Origin: Membranipora membranacea
Lineage: Eukaryota > Bryozoa > Gymnolaemata > Cheilostomatida > Membraniporidae
Direction: 5' to 3'
Assembly (NCBI GenBank): GCA_914767715.1
Contig: OU612073.1
Span: 15,128,001-15,192,000, forward strand
DNA length: 64,000 nucleotides
The notes under the pieces are model-generated. The model ran no database searches, was not told the DNA's origin, and was given only the letters and a program-made list of their open reading frames with translations. A program made the position numbers and the translations under genes. Below, piece by piece: positions 35,142-49,757 of this stretch (position 1 is the stretch's first letter; every line of letters starts with the position of its first letter).

Positions 35142-38100
35142 ATGGAAGCACTTCAGTACCGTACAATGTATGCTTTTGGTTGTAGTAGTTACCAGTCTGA
35201 TTATCAAGAGGAGGAACCACCAACTAGACAATTGAGTCAGTCTTACTCACCTCTAGCACCAGCATATTCGCTTATACCACAATACTCTAGTCCATTACAG
35301 ACTCAAGGCACTACAACAGAAATTTCAAACTCCTACAGTCTCAAATCTGCCTGCATATTACCCTGTTCTGGGCCTGTACCTGAACTCTTCATTCATCAAC
35401 TGAACAAAAATAATTATTGTACCAACAATAATAATAACGACAACTTCTCACCATTGTCACTCCGTTACCTTGCCAGCAAGTCTCCAAACCTTTTGGTAAC
35501 TGAGGCTGTTGCTGAGAGCAAAGATAACAGCATCACCATGGACCCTCTTTCAAATGCAGATCAAATGATTGATCCAAGCTTGGAACCAACTCCTAGAAAC
35601 AGATGTAACACATGGCCTCTGCGGCCGGTTGAACCACCGTCCACTCATGACTCTGAGAGCAACCATGCTAGTGATAGTGTCATCAAAGAGGAGGAGCCTG
35701 AAGACTTTAATGAGCTTGACGATGAGTCTCAATCACAAAACCTCTCTGGCGGCCAAGACCACTTAGGTATATCAAATCAACTAGGAATTAATAATAGCTC
35801 TGAACTCGGATCACAAGGAGACTTAAACGCCAAGAAGCAGTCTGCTCGCAAAAATGCTTGGGGTGAGTTCAATAGCATTGGCCTTCATAAGACTATACAT
35901 GTTTTGATCAGTGAATCATTAAGGTATGCATAATTGCAACTCGCATAACCATCTTCACGGGAAAATAGCTGTTGTAATCAGCTGTTATGTCTCCCTGATG
36001 TGCAGGTCAAACAAACATGTTTTATGCTATGCTGGGCCAGTTTTTCAAAGAAGTCATGCCGTAAGTCTTGACCTACCGGTGAGACAGGCCAGGATTTGAG
36101 CAATGCTCATTCAACCAGAATCCTAGCTTGTTTGGTCTTTCACCTCAAGATAAATTTGTTCCCAAATTATTCAGTATTAATATACACAGTTATTTCAATG
36201 TGTGAGCAATTTGGGAATGGTAACTGAGCGGGATGTCTCTCATGCGTTAAGGAGCGATCAGATAGTGATTTTGGCTGTCTTTAATTGAAAGCAAGGGTCA
36301 GAAACTCTAGGAAAAGAATTAAAGTTGGGATTATTCTTTTTTCACTCACATTAAGTACAATTCACCCCTTTGCTTCCCTCCCTGATTTTACTCTTTTTTG
36401 CTACATTATCTATATATTGGTTTATGTCCTTTGATTGTAAACAAGAAAACCACAATTCACTGATGTGGTAAAGTTAGGTCTACAGTTACTTCTTAAAAAG
36501 TTGTGGTTCAAAATACTGCAATCTACTCTTTGTGGCTTAGTAGCACTTGTACGGTGCCTAAAAATAGATATTTGCTTGCAAGATCTACAAATTTCCTTTT
36601 GTGTGAAGAAATTATCCCAATATTCAGGGACCAGAGTTCCAATTCGTAAACAAATACATGCAGCATGCAGATTGAGTAAGCAGCAATCGGGTAAATTCCT
36701 GATTTAATGGTCTTTGGCTGACAATTTGGGGCGACCTCAACCTACAACTTTTAGTAATGACACTATCATATGTTTTATTTCTATTAGACATACACAATCT
36801 TGGTTTGTGTTGAATTTCTCCCTCCATAGTGATTAACTCTCAATTTAACATATTATGGGATTCACCATAACGGGTGTAGCACATGGTTGTGGTTTCCTTA
36901 GTGGTCTTTAATCTCAGCTGATAGGCCCAGCTGTCATGTGTAGGTAGGGAGGGACTCTGCTCAGTAGTAAGTTTGTACTAGTCGATAGTGGATTACTTTA
37001 TATACCTACTAACGCATTGAATTAAGAGGCCACATTCTTGTTAATCTTAGAGTGTGATTAATAATATAGTCAGCTGTTTTATAATGTTTGACTGCCTCGA
37101 TGCTTTGCGAGGCTCTATCAGAGACTATAGTCTCTGGCTCTATTGCGCTTCACTGAGAGAATGCAATCAACCTATTTATTCGCCACCATGCGATTGTATT
37201 AGAATTTTTGTTGGCAAGTTTCCAAACCTTACACCACAGCTATTGCCTACTACTAATAATAGATCTATTCATATAGGCTTGCAGCAGCGAAGCAGTACTG
37301 TAGGCTTGTATAGAACTGAATCAAATCACTAAGCCAGGTCTTTCTGCCCTCGTCTATTCATGCTAATAGGATATATTGGAAATATTTCATATTCACAAGG
37401 GGCTATGCTGACTTTGAAAGGGAATGATTAAAGGTTGCATTGCTACCTATTTATTGACGAGGGTAGCAAATGAGAACAGATGATGTCCCATCTGAACTAC
37501 TGTAAGAATGGCATGCTACAGGATATTTGGGAGCAGCGATGGCTTGCATTTGGTCGTGAAGTTTTTAATGTTGGATAGTTTTCATCCGATAACTATCCTG
37601 TAATGATATGGAAATTTGTGGTTGATATACCAAACTCCTAGATATTATTGTCATACAGAACTCATGGTAGGCCTACAAGGCCCTATTCCCTGCAATCCCT
37701 ACACTACGATAATGTTGGCCCTGATAACTGAACGTAATTCATGGTCCGAAAAAATGGTAGACTCTAATCCATTCTAGGGCTGTCTATATCATGTAGTGCA
37801 TGTGAATGGTTTATTAGATGGGACTACTGTGGCAGTGAACCAGTTTGCAAGGCGTGAGAAGATATCCTTACTAACACTGACCTTCAAGTCAGTAAGTGGG
37901 TCGGTTAGAAAAAGTTACTGATCCAGTCAAAGCCATGGCGATACCACCACCGCACGCCGATCGACCAAAGGATTGATTGTGAGGATATGACTTGTCCTAA
38001 GATGTGGGTTTGCGTTATTTATTCTAGGTAACTTGTCCTATGCTGATTTGATAACTAAAGCGATACAGTCCTCACCTGAGAAACGGCTGACATTATCACA

Positions 38101-41100
38101 GATTTATGACTGGATGGTACAAAATGTGGGATATTTCAGAGATAAGGGTGACAGTAACAGCTCGGCCGGATGGAAGGTAAATATATGTATTATTATATAT
38201 GGTCATAGGTAAATACAGAACCAGAACATTTCTGCATTGTTGATTTGTCCTAATTTTTACTGTTATCCCGTATATGGTATCCGTGTTATACAGCTGCTAG
38301 ATAGTGCTCATGATCATGGTCATGAATTGAACATCAGCTTTAAATATAATATTTTGAAGAAAGGCTGCATAAGTTTTGACTATGATGCGTGTGTGATAGA
38401 GAAGACAATATGATGAATATAATGATAAGATCGAGTATGATCCAACTTGCCTGCATTAACGAGCCGCCGACGGCTCGCCAGTTGAATGGAACCAACTGGA
38501 ATGCGGGCAAATCGGATCAGACTTGATCTAGGTCTGGATAGGCATGCCATATGCTACTCAATCTGCTCTATTACGCAGTGTGCCAGAATCAACCAGATAA
38601 ATGTCGTTATTTCAAACATTAGTTATGATGCTTTATTTTTAAATAAATGAAACTATAAAACTTGTTTGTTGTAGAACTCTATTCGACACAACCTTTCCTT
38701 ACACAATCGCTTCATGAGAGTCCAGAATGAAGGAGCAGGAAAGTCTTCATGGTGGGTAATAAACCCCGATGCTAAGCCTGGTAAGGCTCCTCGCAGGCCC
38801 AGAGGCGGCTCAATGGACAATAAATCTATGAGTATGAAAGCTAGCAGAGACCGTGCCATGAAGAAAGTGAGAGAGCGACAAACTAAAGGGCTCATCAATA
38901 AGGATGGAACTATAAGTCCTGGTTTGTATTTGTACCCTGTCACTGTGTTTTGCAATGTTATCATCCCTATTCTTTTTAATTAAATAATAAACTGACCTTG
39001 ATATACCTGTACTACTAGCTAAGTTTAGGTTTATTTAGCACAGGACCAAACAATAGTAAACAACAATGTTCTGTTTGGTTGACGGAATATTATGTCAACT
39101 GCTGCACCTGAGTGCATTGTGCAGAAGCCCTGCCATGACAAGACATAGTGATAAGTAATACTGATGATTTAGCCTGTAGCCTGTCCCATACAGGGTTCAG
39201 AACCTGAGCTTTGCTGACCTCAGAATATGCGTCATCTTATCCTGAGCCAATCCTTACATAGGTAGAAATGTCAGCAACTAGGTATCTAACAGCTTCAAGG
39301 TGTCACTACATGGCATATTATGTAGCTAACTTTATAGTCCTAATAAATCACCCAATGTTGACAGATCCTACAAGACCTCACTAAAATGTGCTGTACCTGT
39401 GCATGTGTATTGACTTAATATATATGGTTATATTTTAGTGTCACCAGGGAATGAGTTTACGTTATCACCAGGTGATGGGAACTACAGAGATAGGGCTAGT
39501 AGTTTCGCTAGTACCGTCAGTCACGGACGAAGATCTCCAGATCCACTCATGGAACACAAGGTACAATATGGTTATGACTGTATTCTAGAGAAGTATATTA
39601 CATTGAAGAAAAAAATTGCACCATTTCAAACATGCTTGAAATAGCGTGAAGTAACCTTCAAACTAGCAAACTAAGCTCTAACTAGTACTCACTTCTCAAG
39701 GTATCACCATAGATTTAATAATATTTAATTATTAAGTCTACGGGTATTACAAATTTTCTATCCTAGTCATCCAAGTGAACCTACCACCATAATAGTGAAA
39801 GTAGTGCGTGCTAGGCGGCGGTAGGCATCATTCACTACTATGTAATGATATCATCCCTTTATCGCAAAAAATCATTCTCAAAAACTAACTACACATAATG
39901 ACCTTCTAGCAAGGAAGAACTTTGTTATGTACCTGAATTCTGGTAAACAACAAACTTGGCTTGTGAACTTTATGGCTATCATGTTGATATCTGCATGATA
40001 TCATCTTTTGATGTGAAAGCGTTTATAAGTATCTGCTGCTGGCTGTATGTTATACAATATATACATTCCCCAGCTACAAGAAAGTAGAACAAAGTTTGGC
40101 TGAATTCTTGGAAAATATAAACTTACTACCAGGCAGTCTGCTCCTGGATCTGTCTACATTAGGCTAATAGAATGGAATATCACCTACCCAAAATCTTGGA
40201 AAAGGGATTACAATCGTCTCAAAATTTGATTGTCCCAACAAAACACCACCTTTGTTCTTGCGAAGGAAACTGTGTAGTCACTTTATAGTAGCTATAGCAA
40301 CAAGGTATCTGTACTATCTTACTGTCTAGTCGCATTGGGACTGTCTGCTGTGCTGTGAGTAGCCGTCTATGATGGTCTATAGACGGCTATGATGGTGCTG
40401 GCTGGTCACAGATAGTAAGACAGTGGCCTCACCGCCATGATACGCAGCGTAACCAGACACCCAGTGTGACCAGACATCGCACTCAAATAATCCACAGTCT
40501 GCAAAACATCAATATGTAACTTGGCGTGCTCATCCAAACTTGAGTCAAGGCGAAACTATTCAGATTAGCTATCAAATACTTCATCGATTTGCGCAAACTT
40601 TCCACCGCTATTTGGGTTTTGGCACGGTGACAACCAGCATTGCAAGAGATTGGACGGAAGAAAATATTTTTGTCTGGAGTTGATTGTGGCTCCATACCAT
40701 AAAAAGTCTAGATGTTTCAATTTCATCACTTTAAAATTTCATTTTGCATCAATCTACAGTGTAGACATAGACGTAATATAGTATATCAAGTCTACAGCTG
40801 CAGAGTGAACCATTTTGTTCTACATCATAGTCTGGAACCACCCGTCTGATCCTTGTATTTAGCCAAGGAGAACTAACTCTAACGCCTTGATCTAACACAT
40901 TGCTATGGATTCTGTTGGCAATACCGACACTTTACAATGTTTTGTTGTATATTATATTATATTTTATATTGTAGCTATCGCCATGGGGCTCAGAAAACTA
41001 CCTGGTGGATAACGAGTACCCTATGGACTCAAGTAATAAACTACCTGATGATTTCGATCTGATGGGTCTGAAGTTTGCAGAACTGTCCGAGGGTGGGGGC

Positions 41101-44100
41101 TTCATGAACGCCCTCGAGGATATCAACGAGCCCTCAGGCTATATTGGTATGGATACTAATACCAGTGGTGGTCCGCCTGGCGGGTCTAACATGGCTAACA
41201 TGAACTCTATGTACAGTAACGCCAAGCCGCCATGTAAGTTAACTTCGACATGATATATTCTCGTGAACGCCGAAAATGAATTTATTGGATTGTCTAGGAC
41301 AGCCATGCCCAACCTCGGCCATTTCGGCCAAATTGGTCATTTTGTTCGGCCAAATGCACCCTTACCACCAAAAAAAGTTGAGACGCATTTTCACAACTTG
41401 TTCAAAAATAAAAATTATGAAGGGAATTCCACAAGGTGTACATGGTCTTCAGTATTCTGTCATATCTGAAAGTCCAGTTATCACACATTGGAAAGTCCAA
41501 TTAATGCTCTGTTGCAGTAAATGGGAATTCCGACTTACATAACCTTACTTACAGTGGTGTATTCATAGGTAGGGCCAGGGGGCCATGGTCCTACCACTTT
41601 TTCAGGAGGTCAATTTTGAAAAAACCCTAAAATTGCCATAAAAGTTATGAATACACATTGACTATATTTATGTTTGTCAATAACAGTTGCCCCTTGTGTT
41701 ATACATAGGGATTGTGAAGCAAATTTCTGTTTGTCATGAGGTTTATAGTTCATCAATAGATCTAAGACTGAATAATGTGCGCTATCCTTCTGTGCCATGG
41801 CCCGCCTCAAAACATACCTTTGGGCAGAACTTGAACAAAAAGCCTAGGAACATAGCATGTTCTGAATTGGTTGCAGAGAGAGATTGAACATGTCAATGTT
41901 CAATGTTGGCAAGTTTTTGGCATCTTGTCCCGAAAGCCTTCTCTGTGGTGGTCAGTAGAATCAGAATTTTGATGAAAAACTGCTCACACAAAAGACGATT
42001 ATTACGATTATTAAATCAATTCATGGACAATATAACAATATCACATATTTTACTGAGTGTTGAGCAGGAATTTAAGATCTGGTACCTACCTCCATCGATT
42101 CCCTTGTGTACTTTGCAACCACCATTTTAAAATTTGAGACATATTACGGTTCACCAATTTTTGTGACTTCATTTGCTTCATCAACTTGGTTCGGCCAAAT
42201 GGGATGAAGACAAAAAAAGTGGCCAAATCCGAGAAAAGGTTGGACATGCATGGTCTAGGACACCATTTTCCTGGGAAACCAGATGGCAGCTTATCATCTT
42301 TAGTTTGGTTTCCCACAAAGTTAGTTAAACTCGCAGGGTTTCAGTAGAAAGAAAAGGTTAAAAACAACATCAGAGAGGATTTTACACTATGAGCAAGCAA
42401 AACCTGTAACGTATAACTCAGAATATGGGTATTTGAAAAGAATATTTTCAGATCATAGATCAAAGAGCTCAAGGTTTTTTATTGTCTTATATTGCATATT
42501 GTATTATATTTATCATATTATATGCATTTTATATTGATCTCGTGTTTATAATTTACAGATTCCACATATATAACGAATGAAACTGGATCCACTAGTTTCA
42601 ATCCTCCTCCACCATACCAAGAACAAGGAGGGAATCCTCAACAACAGTATAATAAACAGTCCATCAACACGGCAGCTGCACAAACGGTAAATATGTTCTC
42701 CCTCAGTGTGTAACAGCGTCAGCTGAGTGTGTAGTTATTGGGTACCTCTTGTGCATGTTGCTCAGTAAATCTGTTAGATCGGAAGAAAAATCGAAAAAAT
42801 ATATATGAGACATAGTATATAATAATATAGATAATCATATAATATATATGGTGTACATCATATGTATGACTGTCAAAAATGTGTACTGCAGAATGTCACT
42901 ACTGCTTGGATGTAGATCAAATTTTGACCCAATTTCCCCGCATTCTACTGGTGCCATCAACTGATGCATTCTACTGATGCATCCTATTGGAACATTTTAC
43001 TAGCAGCTCAAAATCTGAAAGTTAGGCAAAATGGATCATACTCGATCAAGTATGGATGTTGGCTTCTCTATTTTCAGAGTCTATACAAGGACCCAATGCT
43101 GAGCTATGTAAACGCTGGTAACAACGGTAATAACAACAGCCTAAGTCCTAACATGGCACAGAGGCAGTCATACGCTCGGGGCGGAGGATACTCAAACGGG
43201 GCGCTGCCCAATCAGAACATCACTACATCATCACAGCAACAGAGACTCTCTGCCGCACAACAAGCTCAACCTCAACAAAGGGTTAGTCATCATAATATCG
43301 GAGTTAAGTTTGGGGAACATGGAAAGTTGTTAGAACATGGAGCATGCTACGCTTCCTACGCGTTTCTCGTGTGTGTTCTAGTGTCATCTAGAGTTCCTCT
43401 AAATTGCTTAGGTGGATCATGAAGAAATAGGAACCGGTGCGCTATCCCTGATTTCACCATCAGAAATAGTCACACCTCAAACCCAAGAATGACTCAGATT
43501 CCTTTGCTCAAACTGGACCTAGCTGGCCTACCCCTGATTAATGAATAAGGGGTAGGCCAGCTAGGCCAGCTAGGCTGCTTGTTGGGAGAGGATATTGGGA
43601 CATAGCAGGAAACTGTCGGTAACTGTGAAAATTAGTCATATTCTGCCATGATCAGCTTATGCCTGGTCTCACGTATAAGCTGTCAACGGCCTATCCGGTT
43701 GACAGTTTGCGGTTATTACCCAAATGCTGCCATATCTCTGCCCTTGGGATGGTCCTCATGCAGAAGGCATACATGGTAATATTATCAACTCTTTGTATGT
43801 ATATTTGTCACCGAAGTCAGGTGACTGCTCTAGACTTCAATTACATAAAATAAACGTGATGTAATTAATCTTTTTACCCTTGAGACAAAATGCTAACAGT
43901 GAGTGTGAATCTGGTCCATGTTCTAAGATCAGAATAACAATTAAGTAGTTTTCTAAATCCGACGGCGCTGCTGGCAGTATGGTATTGATGGAGAGGAAAA
44001 TTTGCAACAAAATTAAAACCAATCTAATGTATTGGCTTTATACTTTAGTTCCTATTTCAGGCTACACCATTTATTATTTAGATTTTCGCCTGGACAAATA

Positions 44101-46379
44101 TTCAATACCAACAGCTAGTCCTTGACTTGAATATATATCATTTATTTATTTAGCTCTCCAGCTAGTAGACTATATTCCATGTTTACATTCTGGCTAGCAG
44201 ATAAAATCTAGCTCATTTTGCCAGATGTGAGCTTGGTTTGCATTTTTTTGAAGTACATATTGATTAGTTATGATGACATTCGCAAAAAAAAAAAGAGTTC
44301 TGATTAACCGATGTGTGTCTTTTCCAGGTATTACCTAGCTCAATTCGAGCAGCTCTTGGTGGCGGCGCAGTACCTCAGCGCCCCACAATCTCACAGTCAC
44401 TTAAGGAAAGCGCACCTATTCTCACACAACAGCTGCTAGACTTTCAACCACCAACACAGCAACAACAACAACAACAACAGATGTATAATCAAACTAGGGT
44501 AAGTGGTAACAGTGTGGTCTCCTCTTAAATGTGCATCTCCCACTCCGCCTGTCATTGTTACTAGAAATACCTTATAATATAATGATAGTATACTCTACTG
44601 GAGATTTTATTGGATTTTAAATTTTGCTTTTTGCTAATTATTTCTTTGATGAATCATTAGATGTGTCAAAATTCTCACCTATGAAGGAATTCCAAAATTA
44701 AAATTTCAAGAATTCTATAGTTCTTGCCCACAGCCAGCCCTTAAAAGCGTTCGGGGATGGCGATTGCGGTCGTTAAGGGGGTGGGTGGGAAGCTAGGAAA
44801 CTCCGTTTTTTGCAATTTATCACTTTTTTAACTTTAGCACCTGTTTACAGCACTTTTGCCTCATCTCACAGAGTTCTAACCCTGTTTTTCAGATTCCTCA
44901 TACCGTAAAACATACATCTATGTTGTCAAATCAATAAAATAACATAAATGTGCAGACATTTTAATGGTTGTCTTCTCCTATTTCTGGGCATTCTCAGACA
45001 CGGCACTTTTCGGAGACTCGAAAATGAATTATGTAAATTAAGGCTCGCTAGAAATGGTCCTTAGGCTATGTTATATGTTGTGATATGAGATTGTCTTCTT
45101 TTTTCCCTATATTTTCCCACGCTAATTAAATAGTTGTCTTCCCATGATAATAAAATCTGACCGAAACGATAACTCTTAATAAAATATAACGAGTCTTATT
45201 CATTTTAAACAAGCTAGCAGTCTCCGATAAGTGCCGTGTCTGAGAATGTCCAGACATAGGAGAAGACAACCATTAATAAGTCTGCAAATTTATGTTATTT
45301 TATTGATGTGACAACATACACATGAAAGTTTTAAGGTATGAGGAATCTGAAAAACAGGGTTAGAACTCTGTGAGATGAGGCAAAAGTGCTGTAAACAGGT
45401 GCTAAAATTAAAAAAAGTAATAAATTGCAAAAAAACAGAGTTTCCTAGCTTCCCACCCACCCCCTTAACGACCGCCTACGGCCGCGATCGCCATCCGAAC
45501 GCTTTTAAGGGCTGGCTGTGTTCTTGGCTAGGTCTCTAAGTTTAATTCGGTTATTTTTTCATCTCATAGAGTGCATGATGATTAACGTAGTTATCAAATA
45601 GCTGAAGAATCACAGTTCAAATTTTTTACAATACTGTATGGAAAATGAAATCTGCATTCAAACATAATTTCGATTACAGGGTATGAACCCATCTCGGGCG
45701 GGAGCACCTGGTAATTTTAACCCAGCATATGGAAGTCAGCAGTCTGGTCAACCTGGAGGAGACAACTACTACTTCCCTAACTACCCCAATGACCTTGACC
45801 TAGACAATGATAGTATGGCCGACCTGTTCAGCTGTGATGTAGATCAGGTCAGTATTGTAGCCTTTCATAAAAAATTTAAAAAAAACCAATTTTACTGTAT
45901 AAGGACATATATAGAATGGGTTTTTTTTTCAAAATTCTGAAGTTTACAAATCAAAATTAAACTGACAGACTGTATGGAAATATCCATATCTACATGACCG
46001 ACTACACTTCTTATGAACTGCTTCTATCTCACATCCAGAAGAAATAAAACATTTGGTTCTCTCATTGTTTCCCTCAATCCCATAAACATATATGCAATAT
46101 TGTATGTGTGTATGTTAACCATAGATGAAACAAACGTATCCATGAACTTTTTGTTAGTCCAAGTTCAGAATTTGTACTTAATATACCATAATGATCATAG
46201 ACACATCAGATTCATAGAAGCATCAGATTTACATTGAGTAATTTTATGTATTATAGATCATCGCTCAGGAGATGCAAATGGATGGAGGGCAGATCGATTT
46301 AGCTGGATTTGACATTTATTCGAATCAGCAACAACAGCAGCAATCCAACGGTAACCAATCAGGTATTGGTCTATCATAA
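35142..46379 (+). CDS. FOXO: FOXO forkhead transcription factor, tandem copy 1
   Basis: Ten exons (35142-35862, 38028-38176, 38675-38921, 39439-39560, 40975-41233, 42559-42686, 43078-43281, 44328-44498, 45680-45847, 46257-46379) join in phase to 763 residues. The forkhead domain runs from about residue 236 ([14 protein letters not shown]) to 345 and has the FOXO signature [20 protein letters not shown], including the FOXO-type GDSNSS insertion. Three Akt-type sites are present: RNRCNT (Thr157), RPRGGS (Ser336) and RDRASS (Ser394), the expected order for insulin-regulated nuclear exclusion. The C terminus holds the acidic activation motif [19 protein letters not shown]. Gln/Asn-rich linkers fill the rest. 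FOXO proteins act in the nucleus on stress, growth and longevity genes. The first donor lies inside the forkhead domain (AW|GNL), as in other animal FOXO genes. Confidence 0.95.
41303..42253. mobile_element. 951-bp insertion in intron 5 of FOXO copy 1 with target duplication
   Basis: The insertion is absent at the matching place in copy 2, where GTCTAGGACACC is uninterrupted (about 56895). In copy 1 the 10 bases TCTAGGACA(G/C) flank it on both sides. The ends are CCATGCCCAACCTCGG and the inverse GGTTGGACATGCATGG, a short imperfect terminal inverted repeat. No transposase ORF is present, so it is non-autonomous. Confidence 0.82.
43521..43562. repeat. 42-bp hairpin in FOXO copy 1 intron 7
   Basis: AGCTGGCCTACCCCTGATT and its inverse form a 19-bp stem with an AATG loop and one mismatch. 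The matching hairpin in copy 2 (58254-58295) is perfect. Confidence 0.8.
44729..45520. mobile_element. 792-bp long-TIR element in intron 8 of FOXO copy 1, 8-bp target duplication
   Basis: The element begins CACAGCCAGCCCTTAAAAGC and ends with its inverse. The two arms stay complementary for about 300 bases each, around a spacer of roughly 185 bases. It is flanked by TTCTTGCC (44721-44728) and TTCTTGGC (45521-45528); copy 2 has a single TTCTTGGC at the same place and no insert. An 8-bp duplication suits hAT-type elements, although the end sequence is not a clean hAT consensus. No ORF of transposase size is present. Confidence 0.88.
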
Positions 46380-49300
46380 CGGATGGCCTTGACCTCCTTA
46401 AATGATGTCACATATATTCTTACAATGTGCAGCTTGGCGGTGACCAGGGTCATGATGCAGTGAAAATTGACAGCGTCTGGTTGTACCAATACCGGCAGCT
46501 GTGGTAACCTGAAATTTAGTTTAGACTGTCTACTTACGAATGAATATTGCCTATGAATATGTTAAACGATCGGTTCTGTAAACTTCATCAGTTAAAAGTT
46601 CTTTCTAGCAACCAACCAGCTTGTTTCTTATGATGAGTTGATGTTGCTACACTACTGCCCCTTGCCTGTGGGCCTACTACTATAAAATATATTTTCTATT
46701 CTAAGTGATTTTGTTTGTCAAGACCAAATCATGTTATAAGGAAATTATTGAAATTAATTTTGGTTGATGATATTTAAGTTTTATTATTAGAATGCTCAGG
46801 TTACACTATAACTTATATTACTCGTGTTATAAAATGTTTAAAGCTAGTGTAAATTGTTCTGACTGCTGCCCCCCCCCCCCCCATCCAGATCAGACCCAAC
46901 CCCCAACCAGAGGACCAGACCTTTTCTTTCACCATCTTAATTATAAGCCTGTGGCCTGTGATTCCCCTCCCTATGCGAGTCCCATCATACAATGGTTGTG
47001 CATACTCAGTTATTGTAATTATGGAAGATCCATTATTATCCTTTGTATAAAACTATTTTATTCTTAGTACTCAAGATACATGTCCCTTTTTATTATTAAC
47101 TCGAGTAACCTTAAACTTGCACCCTGGTGGTGAAAATTCTGTCGATACCCAACTCAAAACTTCTTTTCTTTCACGAGAGACCGATACAAGATCTTCCTTC
47201 TCTCTTAAAACTTTTGACTTAATTTTTTACTCAGAATTGTACATAGTCATGTTATTACTTACTAGTATCAGTGCTGTGGATTGTGTAATGATTGATAGGC
47301 TCATATCTTTTATCATATCTTTGCTTCTCTTGTTCTAAACAAATTATTGTTATCTTGTATATAGGCCTCATGTTTGAACATCCTCCTACCCACAATCCCT
47401 CAGCTACATATAAATGTCTGGTCGGAGTATTTGTATCTCTGTTAAAAAACTTTTTGATGTGCCAAGACCTGCCCTGCAGTAAAACATGAATAGTGGGTAA
47501 AAGTTTGATTTGCGATGTATGATTTTGTAGATGGTTGGTAGATTTTGTAGCTTTGTGAATTCTTGTTTTTCATGCAGGTTGTTTCGATCATGGCCAATCT
47601 TGCTTGGTTTATTGCACGTGCCCCTGTTAGAACGTTTGTTCATTACTTGTATGGCACCTGAGGTTTTCACTGTAATTTTATTGTGGAATGAATTTTCTCA
47701 CAATTTTGACATCTTCTTGGCTGTTGATTTTCAAAATACTATTCACTGATTATTTTATATTCCCTACATTAACCACATTATAATACAGAGATGGATTTTT
47801 ATTATAATTGTTATATACAGTTATGGAATGATTAATTGTCAATATAATTTTCCACATAAGTTACATGGTTTTCTCAATTTTTATGACAGACTGCCTCGTA
47901 AGAGAAACTGTAGTTTTAATGCAGTATGTATCATCGAGCTGCAAATGTTAGATAGAGCTTAGTCTGGGGACAAATCTCAATAGCTTGCAGGGTTTGAGTT
48001 GCTTACCAAGGTTTAGTAAATTCTGGCTTGCCATAAATATCACCTTTTCAAGTCCTCCTGATTGAAGAATTTTTCCGGGGAATATTCCCTCCATTTCCGT
48101 ATGAATCACATGGCGTGATGTAGTAAGAATGCGAAAATTTGACTGTCAAGTGTCACTGTTGGAGATATTCTAAGAAATTTACATTATTTAGTGTAAGATA
48201 AAGTAAAAAAAAAGATTGATTTGAAGCTAAACTCAAAATTCACGTTTACTCAAACATTTTTTTTGGCCATGTTATCAGATGAATAACTGAGAAATTTTCT
48301 TCATCGTTTTAAAATGGAGCAAAAAAATTGACATAAATGATAAAACCATGAACATATAAATTATTTATATCTTTAAGTGGTGCTCTAATGTAAGTTCACT
48401 GGTGCTGTGAAGTAAAATCAAGTAAAATATCCAAACAAACTGTCACAAATTTATCATCTACATAATATGAGGAAAAATGATGAAATAATACAAATATGTT
48501 GCATCAGCATGTTCTAAGAAATGAGGATGAAAGCCACCCAGTATTTGTATATCTAATAGTAATAACTTCTCTTGGAATTTGATTCATTATTTCCTTCAAC
48601 CCCTTTGGCTTGAACTACTGAAATGATTGGTTATATTGGTAAGACAACTTCATTCTATGCACCTTTCTAACTCAAAGCTGAAGCTGTCCCATTTTAGCAG
48701 AACGATCCTAGGAGTGGCGTGAGAGCCTAACTTTAACTTACCTGTGGTGTGAAACTAAAATCAATGTTATAAAATCCTTGCATTGATGATAAACGGTGCA
48801 GGGTAAGCTCACGCCATTTCCCACCTACAAGGTAAAGCAACTCTACAGTGTTGAGGTCGTATCCAACCATGATCATGAAAGGGCCCATCCTTTCAACATG
48901 CGCTGTGTAGCCTTATCTCTATTTATTAGAGTTTTCTCAACTGAACTTAACTTTATATAATATATTTATGTACACAGTTGATGAAAAGTCGATATAAGAG
49001 GGGTAATATCAGTTTCGCTCTCCAATGAAAGAATTGGAAAGTTGGAAAGAAAGAAGGTGTCAAGAAACCAGAATCATAGTTCAAGGTAGCAGATGACATT
49101 GCAAAAGTATTTTAATTTCCTCATCATCTTCTAAAAGCATGTTTCATCAGGTCTTCATATTTGGCTGACCGAGTAAACAACAGTGATGAAACATTAGGTG
49201 AAGTATTGTGTATGCAAAAAACGCTGCTGATACTAAGCAGGGCAGTAGCTTAGAGAACATGGTATGGGGGAGCACAAAACCTTGAGAGTGCTATGTATCA

Positions 49301-49757
49301 CCAAGTTGATTGCTCCTCCAATTGGGTCTGGTTGGCCAAAGCGATTTTAAAGGAATTTGAAAAACAGTGAAGTCCCAGATGTACTGATTCTAACACTGAT
49401 TATTATTTATTAAATCACACTTCATTTGGCATCCCCTACTACGGTCTGCTTAGGGGATATCAGCGATTCAGTTAGGTGCATCAGCAGATCTCATTTACAT
49501 GATACTACTAGTGATAAGACAGCATTATTATCTGATTTGTTGACATTTTGAGAAGTGTTGTGTCCGGGTCAAGCACTTTTTTTTTGGCACACATGTTACA
49601 CATGTGAGTCATCATTATTCGAACAATCCAAATGGACAGATGAAAATATGTACACATCTTTTATCAGAGCAGCTCAGAAGAGACCGTTGATTGGTCAATA
49701 ATCTTTAGGTCCAAAACGATACTATACAAAAAGTTCAGAAGCGTGAAAGCTTTTGTA
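46380..49757. other. FOXO copy 1 3' flank and array spacer
   Basis: It has no supported exon. It holds a poly-C run (about 46869-46882), AT-rich stretches and a presumed long 3' untranslated region. It is nearly the same as 60258-63634. Short ORFs that occur in both spacers differ by amino-acid replacements without sign of coding constraint. Confidence 0.6.

Larger units (their letters stand above)
35050..49757 (+). repeat. Tandem array unit 1 (14,708 bp) containing FOXO copy 1
   Basis: The unit begins at TATTTTTATGTATATACAAC and ends where the same sequence recurs at 49758. It holds one full FOXO gene and about 3.4 kb of 3' flank. Exons, introns and spacer all align with unit 2 by eye. Differences are scattered substitutions and small indels, plus two unit-1-only insertions (41303-42253 and 44729-45520). 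Confidence 0.93.

Noticed and set aside
47531-47749. 72-codon ORF present in both FOXO spacers (also 61403-61621)
   Set aside because: It is shared only because the DNA is duplicated. Several replacement differences and no splice or domain evidence argue against coding.
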